From assembly GCA_000436755.1 (NCBI GenBank), contig FR887333.1:6820-32247 (forward strand): 25,428 nt of DNA, read 5' to 3'. Position 1 is the stretch's first letter; every line of letters starts with the position of its first letter. Shown piece by piece: positions 1 to 5,872 of this stretch. The position numbers and the translations under genes were made by a program. The notes beneath the pieces were generated by a model that worked only from the letters and a program-made list of their open reading frames with translations, was not told the DNA's origin and searched no databases. This stretch comes from Clostridium sp. CAG:253 (GTDB taxonomy: Bacteria; Bacillota; Clostridia; Lachnospirales; Lachnospiraceae).

Positions 1-139
1 CACCATATTTCCCGGCGGCTACAGTAAGAATCATACCCATTACTAAAAACACTGATAATGATACAGCCTGAATTATGTTAAAAACAACTGTCAGCTTTCT
101 TTTACTGCTGCTTTCTTTTCTTCTTTCAATACCTTTCAT
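1..139 (-). CDS. Sensor histidine kinase, N-terminal fragment (runs off the window)
   Basis: Only the first 46 codons are in the window. The ATG at 139 follows a GGTGGGAG ribosome binding site. The visible peptide begins with a very basic stretch (KGIERRKESSSKRK), followed by a hydrophobic segment at about residues 18-42 that would be the first membrane helix. The gene lies 42 bp downstream of a complete OmpR-type response regulator on the same strand, the usual place for the partner sensor kinase. The kinase call rests on this context and the membrane anchor; no HisKA or HATPase motif can be seen. Another membrane protein is possible. Confidence 0.55.
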   Translation of the reverse strand, partial: MKGIERRKESSSKRKLTVVFNIIQAVSLSVFLVMGMILTVAAGKYG

Positions 140-181
140 AATTTACTCCCACCTTTCATTAAAATCAAATCGCCCGGTTAT

Positions 182-874
182 TTATTTCTCACACTTATAT
201 CCTTGTCCCCAAACTACTTTTAAATATCTCGGCTCTGAAGGATTTATCTCTATTTTTTCCCTCAAATGTCTGATATGTACCGCAACAGTTCCCTCACTTC
301 CCATAGGAGTGTCTTTCCACACCTGCCTGTATATTTCCTTCGGTGAAATTACTTTTCCGGGTTGTTTCAGGAATAATTTCAATATCTCAAATTCCGTAGG
401 TGTAAGGTCTTTTTCCTCTCCGTCCACAAACACCTGCTTTGCAACATCGTCAAGTTCAAGCCCTCTAAGAATATACTTTGAATTCTCGTCTGCTTTCTCT
501 CCACCACCCAATGTCATATATCTTCTGAGCTGAGCCTTAACTCTTGCAATAAGCTCTACCGGATTAAACGGTTTTGTAATATAGTCATCTGCTCCAACAT
601 TAAGACCCAGTATCTTGTCTGTATCCTCACTTTTTGCTGTAAGAAGAATAACCGGAACATTTGAATTTTCCCTTATCTTGCTCATTGCAGCTATTCCATC
701 CATAACGGGCATCATAATGTCCATAACCACGAGATGAACTTTCTCACTCCCGACAATCTCCACTGCCTCTTTACCATTATACGCTTTTAAAACATTATAT
801 CCCTGGCTGTTTAAATATATCGCTATGGCTTCTACTATGTCTTTCTCATCATCACAAATTACTATATTGTACAT
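182..874 (-). CDS. OmpR/PhoB-family response regulator (VanR-like)
   Basis: A 230-residue two-domain DNA-binding response regulator. The receiver domain covers about residues 1-118, with the acidic pocket at D8-D9, phosphoacceptor D52 in VVMDIMMPVMDG, T79 in ILLTA and K101 in ITKPF. The winged-helix output domain covers about 130-228 (DLTPTEFEILKLFLKQPGKV, then GTVAVHIRHLREKIE and VWGQGYKCE), as in VanR/PhoB regulators. An in-frame ORF extends further upstream, but the ATG at 874 is preferred because AAGGATGGAG precedes it and the protein then starts directly with the receiver fold (MYNIVICDDE). The putative sensor kinase follows 42 bp downstream, so the two probably form one operon. The signal sensed is unknown. 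Confidence 0.93.
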   Translation of the reverse strand: MYNIVICDDEKDIVEAIAIYLNSQGYNVLKAYNGKEAVEIVGSEKVHLVVMDIMMPVMDGIAAMSKIRENSNVPVILLTAKSEDTDKILGLNVGADDYITKPFNPVELIARVKAQLRRYMTLGGGEKADENSKYILRGLELDDVAKQVFVDGEEKDLTPTEFEILKLFLKQPGKVISPKEIYRQVWKDTPMGSEGTVAVHIRHLREKIEINPSEPRYLKVVWGQGYKCEK

Positions 875-1046
875 CTCTCTCTCCATCCTTATGTATGAAA
901 TTTTGTCTGAATTTTTATTTTGCAAAATAATTTTAAATTTTTGGCATACATATTTGTGAGCCGTACCGCAGCTTACTACAACTTCCATCTCCCCGGTACA
1001 GCTCATATTATCTCAAAAAAAATATTAAGATAAAAGCAGTTAAATC

Positions 1047-1068
1047 TTTAAGATTTGTTTAAGATTTT
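1047..1068. promoter_or_regulatory. Candidate response-regulator box upstream of the VanR-like gene
   Basis: Read on the minus strand, the site is CTTAAA-N5-CTTAAA, a direct repeat with an 11-bp period (TTTAAGATTTG then TTTAAGATTTT on the plus strand). It lies about 175-195 bp upstream of the response regulator start, in the gap after the anti-sigma gene. Hexamer repeats one helical turn apart are the usual binding sites of OmpR/PhoB-type regulators, so autoregulation is a reasonable inference. No convincing -10/-35 pair could be fixed next to it. Confidence 0.35.
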
Positions 1069-1086
1069 GAAGTTATCAATGATACT

Positions 1087-2571
1087 CTAATCAATATACT
1101 CAAATCCTGCAAGAATATATGGAAGCTGATTATTGATAATATCAGAAAATGTCTCAATAGCTTTCTTATCTTTAACTTCATTATACTTTATCATATAAGT
1201 ACATCCACCTCTCTTACAATCACTGAATCCAACACGCTCCATGCCAGCCATATTGTCCTCTATCTGCGTCAGATCAGTTGTATGTAATCTGTAGATAGTA
1301 AACAGTTCCTGCTTAATGCCGTCTTTTTCGCCATAGAATGTAACCATATCCTGTCTACAGCCTATATCTTTATTGTATGCTCCATCTTTTTCCTCAGTTT
1401 TAAGATACTTTGCTGTGTCAGAAAGCACATCCAATGTAAAGTTCGCATTAGTTGTAAATCTCTTGTAAGACGGCTCATTTTTGTTTTCTTTAAGTATGAA
1501 CTCATGTCCATTAAACGAAACACTCTCAACCTTGTCAAGATCAACGATCTCTTTGAAATCAATCTTATAATAACCATTTGACTCTAAAACATGATAATCC
1601 TGTTCAGCACCATCCCCTACAAATCTGCTGTCTATTTTTCTTCCGTCAAGATATTTTACAACAAGTCTGTCTTTTCCTTCCACCTGTCTTTCGTACTCCT
1701 CTTTAGTTCCCTCAAATTCCCTGTATTTTTCTATTTTAAAATAAGTTGTTAAAGATAACGGTGTGAGTTCAAACTTATTCCATACAACATCAGAACAGTT
1801 TAAGTTCATAGGAACATTTATATTTTTTACAATGGATTTACTATTGACCTCAAGTTTCCACTTTAATTTCCACTCACCTTTACATATTGTTATAAATTCA
1901 CAGTCATTGTCATAATATCCTATATCTTTCAATGTGAATGTCACCTCTTTTCCTGACAGGCTTTCTCCTTTTTTCCAATCATCATCATATGATACTGATA
2001 TTAAAAATTTTGCAGTATCTCCCTCAAACCAGTTTTTACACACCCCTAAATTGATGCCTCCTTCGTCTATCTTATGATTTTTGACTGAAAAATCATAATT
2101 ATTGAAAAAGAGTTTTTCGCTACTCTTTTTAAGTCCTTTCACATCAATTACCGCATAAAATCCTGATTCATCAGCCATGACCTGTCCCATAGAAACCTCT
2201 ACATCGCCGCTCTTTGCTGTTGCCTGTGCATCTGAAACCATTTCAGCCGCCTGCTTTTCCTGTGTACCGCCATTTATTCCAAAATAACTGCTTATCGCAG
2301 GATTAAGTTTTAATGTAGCTGCTGCCGTTCCGCCCACGAGCAGAGTCACTCCTAAAGCCGCCGCAGCAGCCCTTGTAAATCTTCGTGACATAAATTTTAC
2401 CTTTATGTTACCATCTGCAGCAGCTATATTACTTTCTGCTTCTATTCTTCCTATTTTTTCCATTGTCCTTGTTAATATACGCTGTTTTTCTTCACTTGTC
2501 ATCATATTCCCACCTTCTTTTATTTCCTTATTTTCCCCTATTTCGTTCAACATTTCGTCTATATTTTTCAT
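1087..2571 (-). CDS. Membrane-anchored DUF4179-like anti-sigma protein
   Basis: A 494-residue protein encoded 5 bp downstream of an ECF-type sigma factor. The ATG at 2571 is chosen because GGGAGG precedes it with good spacing. A second start at 2505 (MMTSEEKQ) also has a strong AAGGTGGG site and would remove 22 residues. The N-terminal about 65 residues are charged and cytoplasmic (EEKQRILTRTMEKIGR). One membrane helix lies at about 67-87 (TRAAAAALGVTLLVGGTAAA), followed by about 400 residues outside the cell rich in beta-strand pattern and aromatic residues. This layout matches the DUF4179 proteins found behind sigma factors in clostridia, which are thought to hold the sigma factor at the membrane until a signal arrives. 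The signal and any protease are unknown. Confidence 0.75.
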   Translation of the reverse strand: MKNIDEMLNEIGENKEIKEGGNMMTSEEKQRILTRTMEKIGRIEAESNIAAADGNIKVKFMSRRFTRAAAAALGVTLLVGGTAAATLKLNPAISSYFGINGGTQEKQAAEMVSDAQATAKSGDVEVSMGQVMADESGFYAVIDVKGLKKSSEKLFFNNYDFSVKNHKIDEGGINLGVCKNWFEGDTAKFLISVSYDDDWKKGESLSGKEVTFTLKDIGYYDNDCEFITICKGEWKLKWKLEVNSKSIVKNINVPMNLNCSDVVWNKFELTPLSLTTYFKIEKYREFEGTKEEYERQVEGKDRLVVKYLDGRKIDSRFVGDGAEQDYHVLESNGYYKIDFKEIVDLDKVESVSFNGHEFILKENKNEPSYKRFTTNANFTLDVLSDTAKYLKTEEKDGAYNKDIGCRQDMVTFYGEKDGIKQELFTIYRLHTTDLTQIEDNMAGMERVGFSDCKRGGCTYMIKYNEVKDKKAIETFSDIINNQLPYILAGFEYID

Positions 2572-2576
2572 AACTT

Positions 2577-3173
2577 TCAGCCTCCCATCTCTACGCCACA
2601 ATGTATCAACTGATTTCTTAATCTCACCCGTCCTCTGCATAGTCTGTTCTCAACTGTTTTTGCTTTAAGTCCCATCCTCTCAGCAATTTCCTTTATACTG
2701 TATCCCTCAAAATATCTGAATGAAAATATTTCATTGTCCGGACTTTTCATTTCTTCTATAAGTTGATGCAGTAATATATACTCACTTTTACTTATTACTT
2801 CTTTTTCTACATCATTGCCGGCAACAAGTCTTCCTGATGCATCAATATCACTTATTTCTTCATTTGTTAAACCTAATCTGGTTTTTGTAAGCTTTCTGCG
2901 CCGGTTTAACGCTGTTCTTCTCGTTATTCCATACAGATACTCTTTAATGCCACATTCATTTGTTACCTCAATCTTATGCCTTGCCATCCACAGTGCCACA
3001 AAAGCATCAGAAACTGTCTCTTCTATATCCTCATTTGAATATTCAAGAAGTATTGAACGGCATATGGTTTTGACCGCACTTCCATATCTGTTGATAATCT
3101 TTTCCATTGCTTTTGAAGCATCATTGTCAAGCAAACGAAGCATTTCTTTTTCTTCCCTTCTTTCTACTTCCAC
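2577..3173 (-). CDS. RNA polymerase sigma factor, ECF type
   Basis: A 198-residue sigma-70-family protein. Region 2 lies at about 15-85 (YSNEDIEETVSDAFVALWMARHK, then IKEYLYGITRRTALNRRRK). Region 4 lies at about 135-185 (IFSFRYFEGYSIKEIAERMGLKAKTVENRLCRGRVRLRNQL), containing a clear helix-turn-helix. Starts at GTG 3173, GTG 3182 and ATG 3143 are possible; 3173 is preferred because AAAGGAG sits 8 bp upstream of it. The gene ends 5 bp before the membrane anti-sigma gene, and the two are almost certainly co-transcribed and act as a pair. The regulon cannot be read from the window. Confidence 0.9.
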   Translation of the reverse strand: MEVERREEKEMLRLLDNDASKAMEKIINRYGSAVKTICRSILLEYSNEDIEETVSDAFVALWMARHKIEVTNECGIKEYLYGITRRTALNRRRKLTKTRLGLTNEEISDIDASGRLVAGNDVEKEVISKSEYILLHQLIEEMKSPDNEIFSFRYFEGYSIKEIAERMGLKAKTVENRLCRGRVRLRNQLIHCGVEMGG

Positions 3174-3225
3174 TCTGACCACTCCTTTATTGTATTTTTT
3201 AAGGCCTTCATATTACTATTGGCAT

Positions 3226-3255
3226 ATTATGGTAAAAATCCCTCACTTTTTTCAA
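3226..3255 (-). promoter_or_regulatory. Candidate promoter of the sigma/anti-sigma operon
   Basis: On the minus strand TTGAAA (3250-3255) and CATAAT (3226-3231) are 18 bp apart, about 50 bp upstream of the sigma factor start. This resembles a vegetative sigma-A promoter; an additional autoregulated ECF promoter could not be recognised. Confidence 0.4.
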
Positions 3256-3287
3256 ATTATTATAAATAATTTTTTTCTTACCCCCCC

Positions 3288-3326
3288 AAAAAAGGACAGC
3301 AAACCTGTTAAAAGTCTGCTGTCCTT
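3288..3326 (-). terminator. Intrinsic terminator, minus-strand orientation, with no matching gene
   Basis: Perfect 10-bp arms AAGGACAGCA (3292-3301) and TGCTGTCCTT (3317-3326) are followed on the minus strand by TTTTTT and then a run of seven G. The T-run side shows that it stops minus-strand transcription. No minus-strand gene ends there: the next feature to the right is the plus-strand toxin. It may be left over from a lost gene, end an antisense transcript, or insulate the sigma operon. Confidence 0.7.
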
Positions 3327-3364
3327 AGCATTAAACCATCTGTGTTCATTATTTAATGTTCCGA

Positions 3365-3393
3365 TTGACAAATATATCTGATTAGCATAGACT
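3365..3393 (+). promoter_or_regulatory. Candidate promoter of the MazF-like toxin gene
   Basis: TTGACA (3365-3370) and TAGACT (3388-3393) are separated by 17 bp and lie about 40 bp upstream of the toxin ATG. The spacer contains ATTAGCA (3381-3387), the inverse of TGCTAAT found three times in the hairpin region behind the gene. Confidence 0.55.
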
Positions 3394-3434
3394 TTACTTA
3401 AAAATTTGTTTAAAACAATACGAAGGAGATTAGT

Positions 3435-4073
3435 ATGAATATTGACCTTACAAAAACACAACAATACCTTGAATGGCTCAAGAATAAATTATATCTAAAT
3501 GCTATCGCACCCTCTGCCAAAAATCGCATTATATATCGAGGGCAAGTATACCGTTGCAATTTAGGTATTGGTGTCGGAAGTGAAGAATGTAAAGAACGTC
3601 CTTGTGTAATTCTACAATATAATTCTGCTAATAAGACTTCTCCCAATACATTAGTTGCTCCTATTACACACACATCTTCAACTCTCCCTATTGTTGTACC
3701 TATTACAGCACAAACAGATACTTCTGGCAAATTGATACTTGATGGAAATGTTCTGCTAGGAAACATTACTTGTGTAAGTAAAGCCAGACTTGGTGATTAC
3801 ATTACAGACCTAACCTCTGATGAAATGCGTTTGGTGGACAAATCCCTCTCTCTTTCACTTGATGTAAACCATTATTATCAAACTTTACAAAATATGTATA
3901 ATGACAAATTACAATACATCACAAAATTAAAGGAAAATCGTTCTAACCTCCAAACTACTTTAGCATCCAAACAGCAACAAATAGATGATTTTAAAAAATT
4001 ACTTGAAACCTACCATTTTGCAAATATACAGGAGTTAACAGATTTTTTAGACAAATCTTCAAAAGATAAGTAG
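3435..4073 (+). CDS. PemK/MazF-family RNase toxin, stand-alone, with coiled-coil tail
   Basis: A 212-residue protein; GAAGGAG lies 8 bp upstream of the ATG. The core at about 33-143 has the PemK/MazF layout: RGQVYRCNLGIGVGSE, then KERPCVILQYNSANKTSPNTLVAPIT, with R55 and T78 at the positions of the catalytic Arg and Thr of Bacillus MazF. Family members cut RNA at short sequences. This one is about twice the usual 110-120 residues: it has a 32-residue N-terminal extension and a C-terminal helical, coiled-coil-like tail (about 145-205, rich in K, Q and L). No protein antitoxin ORF is seen on either side. It faces opposite to both neighbouring operons, between two terminators, which suggests an accessory insertion. 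The four-hairpin array follows only 41 bp after the stop. Toxin fold: confident; in vivo role: unknown. Confidence 0.85.
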   Translation: MNIDLTKTQQYLEWLKNKLYLNAIAPSAKNRIIYRGQVYRCNLGIGVGSEECKERPCVILQYNSANKTSPNTLVAPITHTSSTLPIVVPITAQTDTSGKLILDGNVLLGNITCVSKARLGDYITDLTSDEMRLVDKSLSLSLDVNHYYQTLQNMYNDKLQYITKLKENRSNLQTTLASKQQQIDDFKKLLETYHFANIQELTDFLDKSSKDK

Positions 4074-4080
4074 ACAAGTT

Positions 4081-4310
4081 AGTATTTTCGTGCTAATATA
4101 AAAGTACAAGAGAGGTGTTCACGAGTGGGACACTAATATAGTATTTCAATGAGGGAGCTACGAGTGAGTTCCCTTTTATTTTGCTAATACATATTTTTTC
4201 TTTTTTCACATAAAATATTATTACAATTTTTCTTCGGACGAGTGCCGAGAAACTTATTGTAATTAAGTAAAGGGAGTCACGAGCGGACTCCCTATTATTT
4301 TGCTAATTTT
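4081..4310 (+). ncRNA. Array of four hairpins with invariant ACGAG(T/C)G loop behind the toxin gene
   Basis: Four stem-loops follow each other. H1: GTGTTC/GGACAC, loop 4121-4127. H2: GGGAGCT/AGTTCCC, loop 4160-4166. H3: TTCGG/CCGAG with an outer TTACAAT/ATTGTAA stem, loop 4238-4244. H4: GGGAGTC/GACTCCC, loop 4279-4285. The loop is ACGAGTG three times and ACGAGCG once, always exactly 7 nt, while the stems differ. The wobble pairs in H1, H2 and H3 are G-U only if the plus strand is transcribed (A-C mismatches on the other strand), so the RNA runs with the toxin gene. TGCTAAT recurs between hairpins (4091, 4182, 4301). No coding frame fits. Function is unknown: RNA antitoxin, toxin-binding 3' UTR, or another protein-binding RNA. 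Confidence 0.6.
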
Positions 4311-4322
4311 TTCTAGAAATGC

Positions 4323-4368
4323 AAGTCATTTACCATAGCACAAAGGGTAAGTGGCTTTATCTTTTGTT
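4323..4368 (+). terminator. Probable terminator of the toxin-hairpin transcript
   Basis: A 12-bp stem, AAGTCATTTACC (4323-4334) with GGTAAGTGGCTT (4346-4357), has an 11-nt loop and is followed by TTATCTTTTGTT. Two pairs are G-U wobbles only in plus-strand RNA, and the T-rich side is on the plus strand, so it probably ends the transcript that carries the toxin and the hairpin array. Confidence 0.5.
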
Positions 4369-4386
4369 CGAACTTTCTTTTCATAC

Positions 4387-4425
4387 AAAAAGGAACCGCA
4401 ACCCCCGATTTTTCAAGGATTGCGG
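4387..4425 (-). terminator. Intrinsic terminator of the str operon (after tuf)
   Basis: On the minus strand CCGCAATCC pairs with GGGTTGCGG (one mismatch), followed by TTCCTTTTT. It sits 45 bp after the tuf stop codon and ends the rpsL-rpsG-fusA-tuf transcript. Confidence 0.7.
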
Positions 4426-4469
4426 AATAAATTACTATTTATTTTAAGATACAATCAAATCACTATAAA

Positions 4470-5669
4470 TTACTCAATGATTGTAGCAACCTTACCAGAA
4501 CCTACTGTACGTCCACCTTCACGGATAGCGAAATTAAGACCCTGCTCCATAGCTACTGGATGGATGAGCTCGATTGTCATCTCTACGTTATCACCAGGCA
4601 TGCACATTTCTGTACCTGCAGGTAACTCACAAACACCTGTTACGTCTGTTGTTCTGAAGTAGAACTGTGGACGATAGTTGTTGAAGAATGGAGTATGACG
4701 TCCACCCTCATCCTTTGTAAGAACGTAAACCTGAGCTGTAAATTTCTTATGGCATGTTACTGTACCTGGCTTAGCAAGAACCTGTCCACGAACGATCTGG
4801 TCTCTGTTGATACCACGAAGAAGAGCACCGATGTTATCACCAGCCTGTGCCTCGTCAAGCATCTTACGGAACATTTCGATACCAGTTACAACTGTCTTAC
4901 CAACTTCTTCCTTAACACCAAGGATTTCAAGTTCGTCATTGACGGTTAATACCACGGAGAAGTGCTCCGATGTTATCACCAGCCTGAGCCTCGTCTAACT
5001 GCTTACGGAACATCTCGATACCAGTTACAACTGTCTTAAGAACATCTTCCTTAACACCAAGGATTTCAAGTTCGTCATTGAGGTGAAGTGTACGAGTTCC
5101 ATAATCTTGTCTCCCCACTCGCTGTTAGGATCTTCAAGAGCTTTAAGAGCTGAACCTTTGATGATTGGACAATCTTCAAAACCGTACTCTTCAAGAGCTT
5201 CTGTAACTTCCATCTCTACTAATTCGATAAGCTCAGGATCGTCAACCATATCGCACTTGTTAAGGAATACTACGATATAAGGAACGTTAACCTGACGAGA
5301 AAGTAAGATATGCTCTTTTGTCTGAGCCATAACACCGTCAGTAGCAGCAACTACAAGGATAGCACCGTCCATCTGAGCAGCACCTGTAATCATGTTCTTT
5401 ACATAATCAGCATGGCCTGGGCAGTCAACGTGAGCGTAATGTCTCTTCTCTGTCTCATACTCAACGTGAGCTGTAGAGATTGTGATACCTCTTTCTCTCT
5501 CTTCTGGAGCCTTATCAATGTTCTCGAAATCTACTGCTGCGTTACCAGCAACTCTAGCTGCAAGTGTCTTTGTGATAGCAGCTGTAAGTGTTGTTTTACC
5601 ATGATCTACGTGACCGATAGTACCAATGTTGCAATGAGGTTTAGTTCTTTCAAACTTTTCTTTAGCCAT
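4470..5669 (-). pseudogene. tuf: Elongation factor Tu gene, frame broken by a deletion plus tandem copy
   Basis: EF-Tu brings aminoacyl-tRNA to the ribosome. Residues 1-192 are normal: GHVDHGKTT (G1), DCPGHAD, NKCD and the rest of the GTPase domain up to DKIMEL. The frame then reads 22 foreign residues and stops at 5025. Expected residues of about 193-236, including the conserved GRGTVATGR segment at the start of domain II, are absent. In their place is a divergent copy, in another frame, of the segment [11 protein letters not shown] to LLRGIN, followed by the normal copy and an intact C-terminus (to [10 protein letters not shown]) in the original frame. The full span of 1,200 nt is close to a normal tuf because the missing and added pieces nearly cancel. 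The ribosome binding site AAGGAGG and the start are intact. As written it cannot make EF-Tu, so an assembly error or a second tuf elsewhere is likely. Confidence 0.85.
4804..5081 (-). repeat. Tandem 139-bp duplication inside tuf, copies about 90% identical
   Basis: Segments 4804-4942 and 4943-5081 align without gaps and differ at about 14 of 139 positions by my count. Differences include changes that alter the protein (KEEVGK versus KEDVLK; FRKML versus FRKQL). A 139-bp unit is one base more than a multiple of three, which breaks the frame. The divergence shows that this is not a fresh duplication of a single sequence but two tuf alleles or paralogues joined. Confidence 0.9.
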
Positions 5670-5755
5670 TTTTAATTATCCTCCTTAAATTCATAGGCTT
5701 TGCCTAACTAATTTTCATTTTTCGATTTTCGCGTTTTTATAACACTATGAAAAGT

Positions 5756-5784
5756 ATTATATTGCAAATACATCTATTTTTCAA
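5756..5784 (-). promoter_or_regulatory. Internal promoter for tuf
   Basis: On the minus strand TTGAAA (5779-5784) and TATAAT (5756-5761) are separated by exactly 17 bp, about 85 bp upstream of the tuf start. tuf can therefore be expressed independently of the upstream str operon promoter. Confidence 0.65.
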
Positions 5785-5850
5785 GTCTTTTTAAAGACTT
5801 TTACATGGAAAAGACCCTTAAAATTCATTATTCCAAAAATCTTTTCCATG
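5783..5850 (-). other. Two inverted repeats in the fusA-tuf gap
   Basis: The first is the compact palindrome AAGTCTTT-TT-AAAGACTT (5783-5800), overlapping the tuf -35 box. The second has perfect 11-bp arms CATGGAAAAGA (5804-5814) and TCTTTTCCATG (5840-5850) around a 25-nt loop. Neither has a clear T-run, so these are not obvious terminators. They may attenuate read-through from fusA or stabilise the processed mRNA ends. Confidence 0.4.
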
Positions 5851-5872
5851 ATAAATTTTATATTTTTAAGAA

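Noticed and set aside
2815..3381. 188-codon plus-strand ORF opposite the sigma factor
   Set aside because: Shadow of the sigma factor gene; no ribosome binding site and low-complexity Ser/Leu-rich translation.
3252..3464. 70-codon minus-strand ORF over the toxin leader as an antitoxin
   Set aside because: It starts at TTG without a ribosome binding site and reads through the terminator hairpin and G-run, so it is not a credible gene.
3410..3766. 118-codon antisense ORF as protein antitoxin of the MazF-like toxin
   Set aside because: It is antisense to the conserved core, lacks a ribosome binding site, and its translation looks like a shadow (MFPSRTFPSSINLPEVSV) unlike any antitoxin.
4081..4310. 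Hairpin array as a CRISPR array
   Set aside because: Only the 7-nt loop is shared; stems and spacing differ, there is no constant repeat of 23 nt or more and no cas genes.
3183..4469. Insertion sequence or integrative element carrying the toxin
   Set aside because: No transposase, integrase, clear terminal inverted repeats or target duplication could be seen; only the short TTAGCA/TGCTAA motif hints at edges.
4936..5118. Programmed ribosomal frameshift to rescue tuf
   Set aside because: No slippery site is evident, and even with frame changes the duplicated and missing segments of domain II would not give a working EF-Tu.
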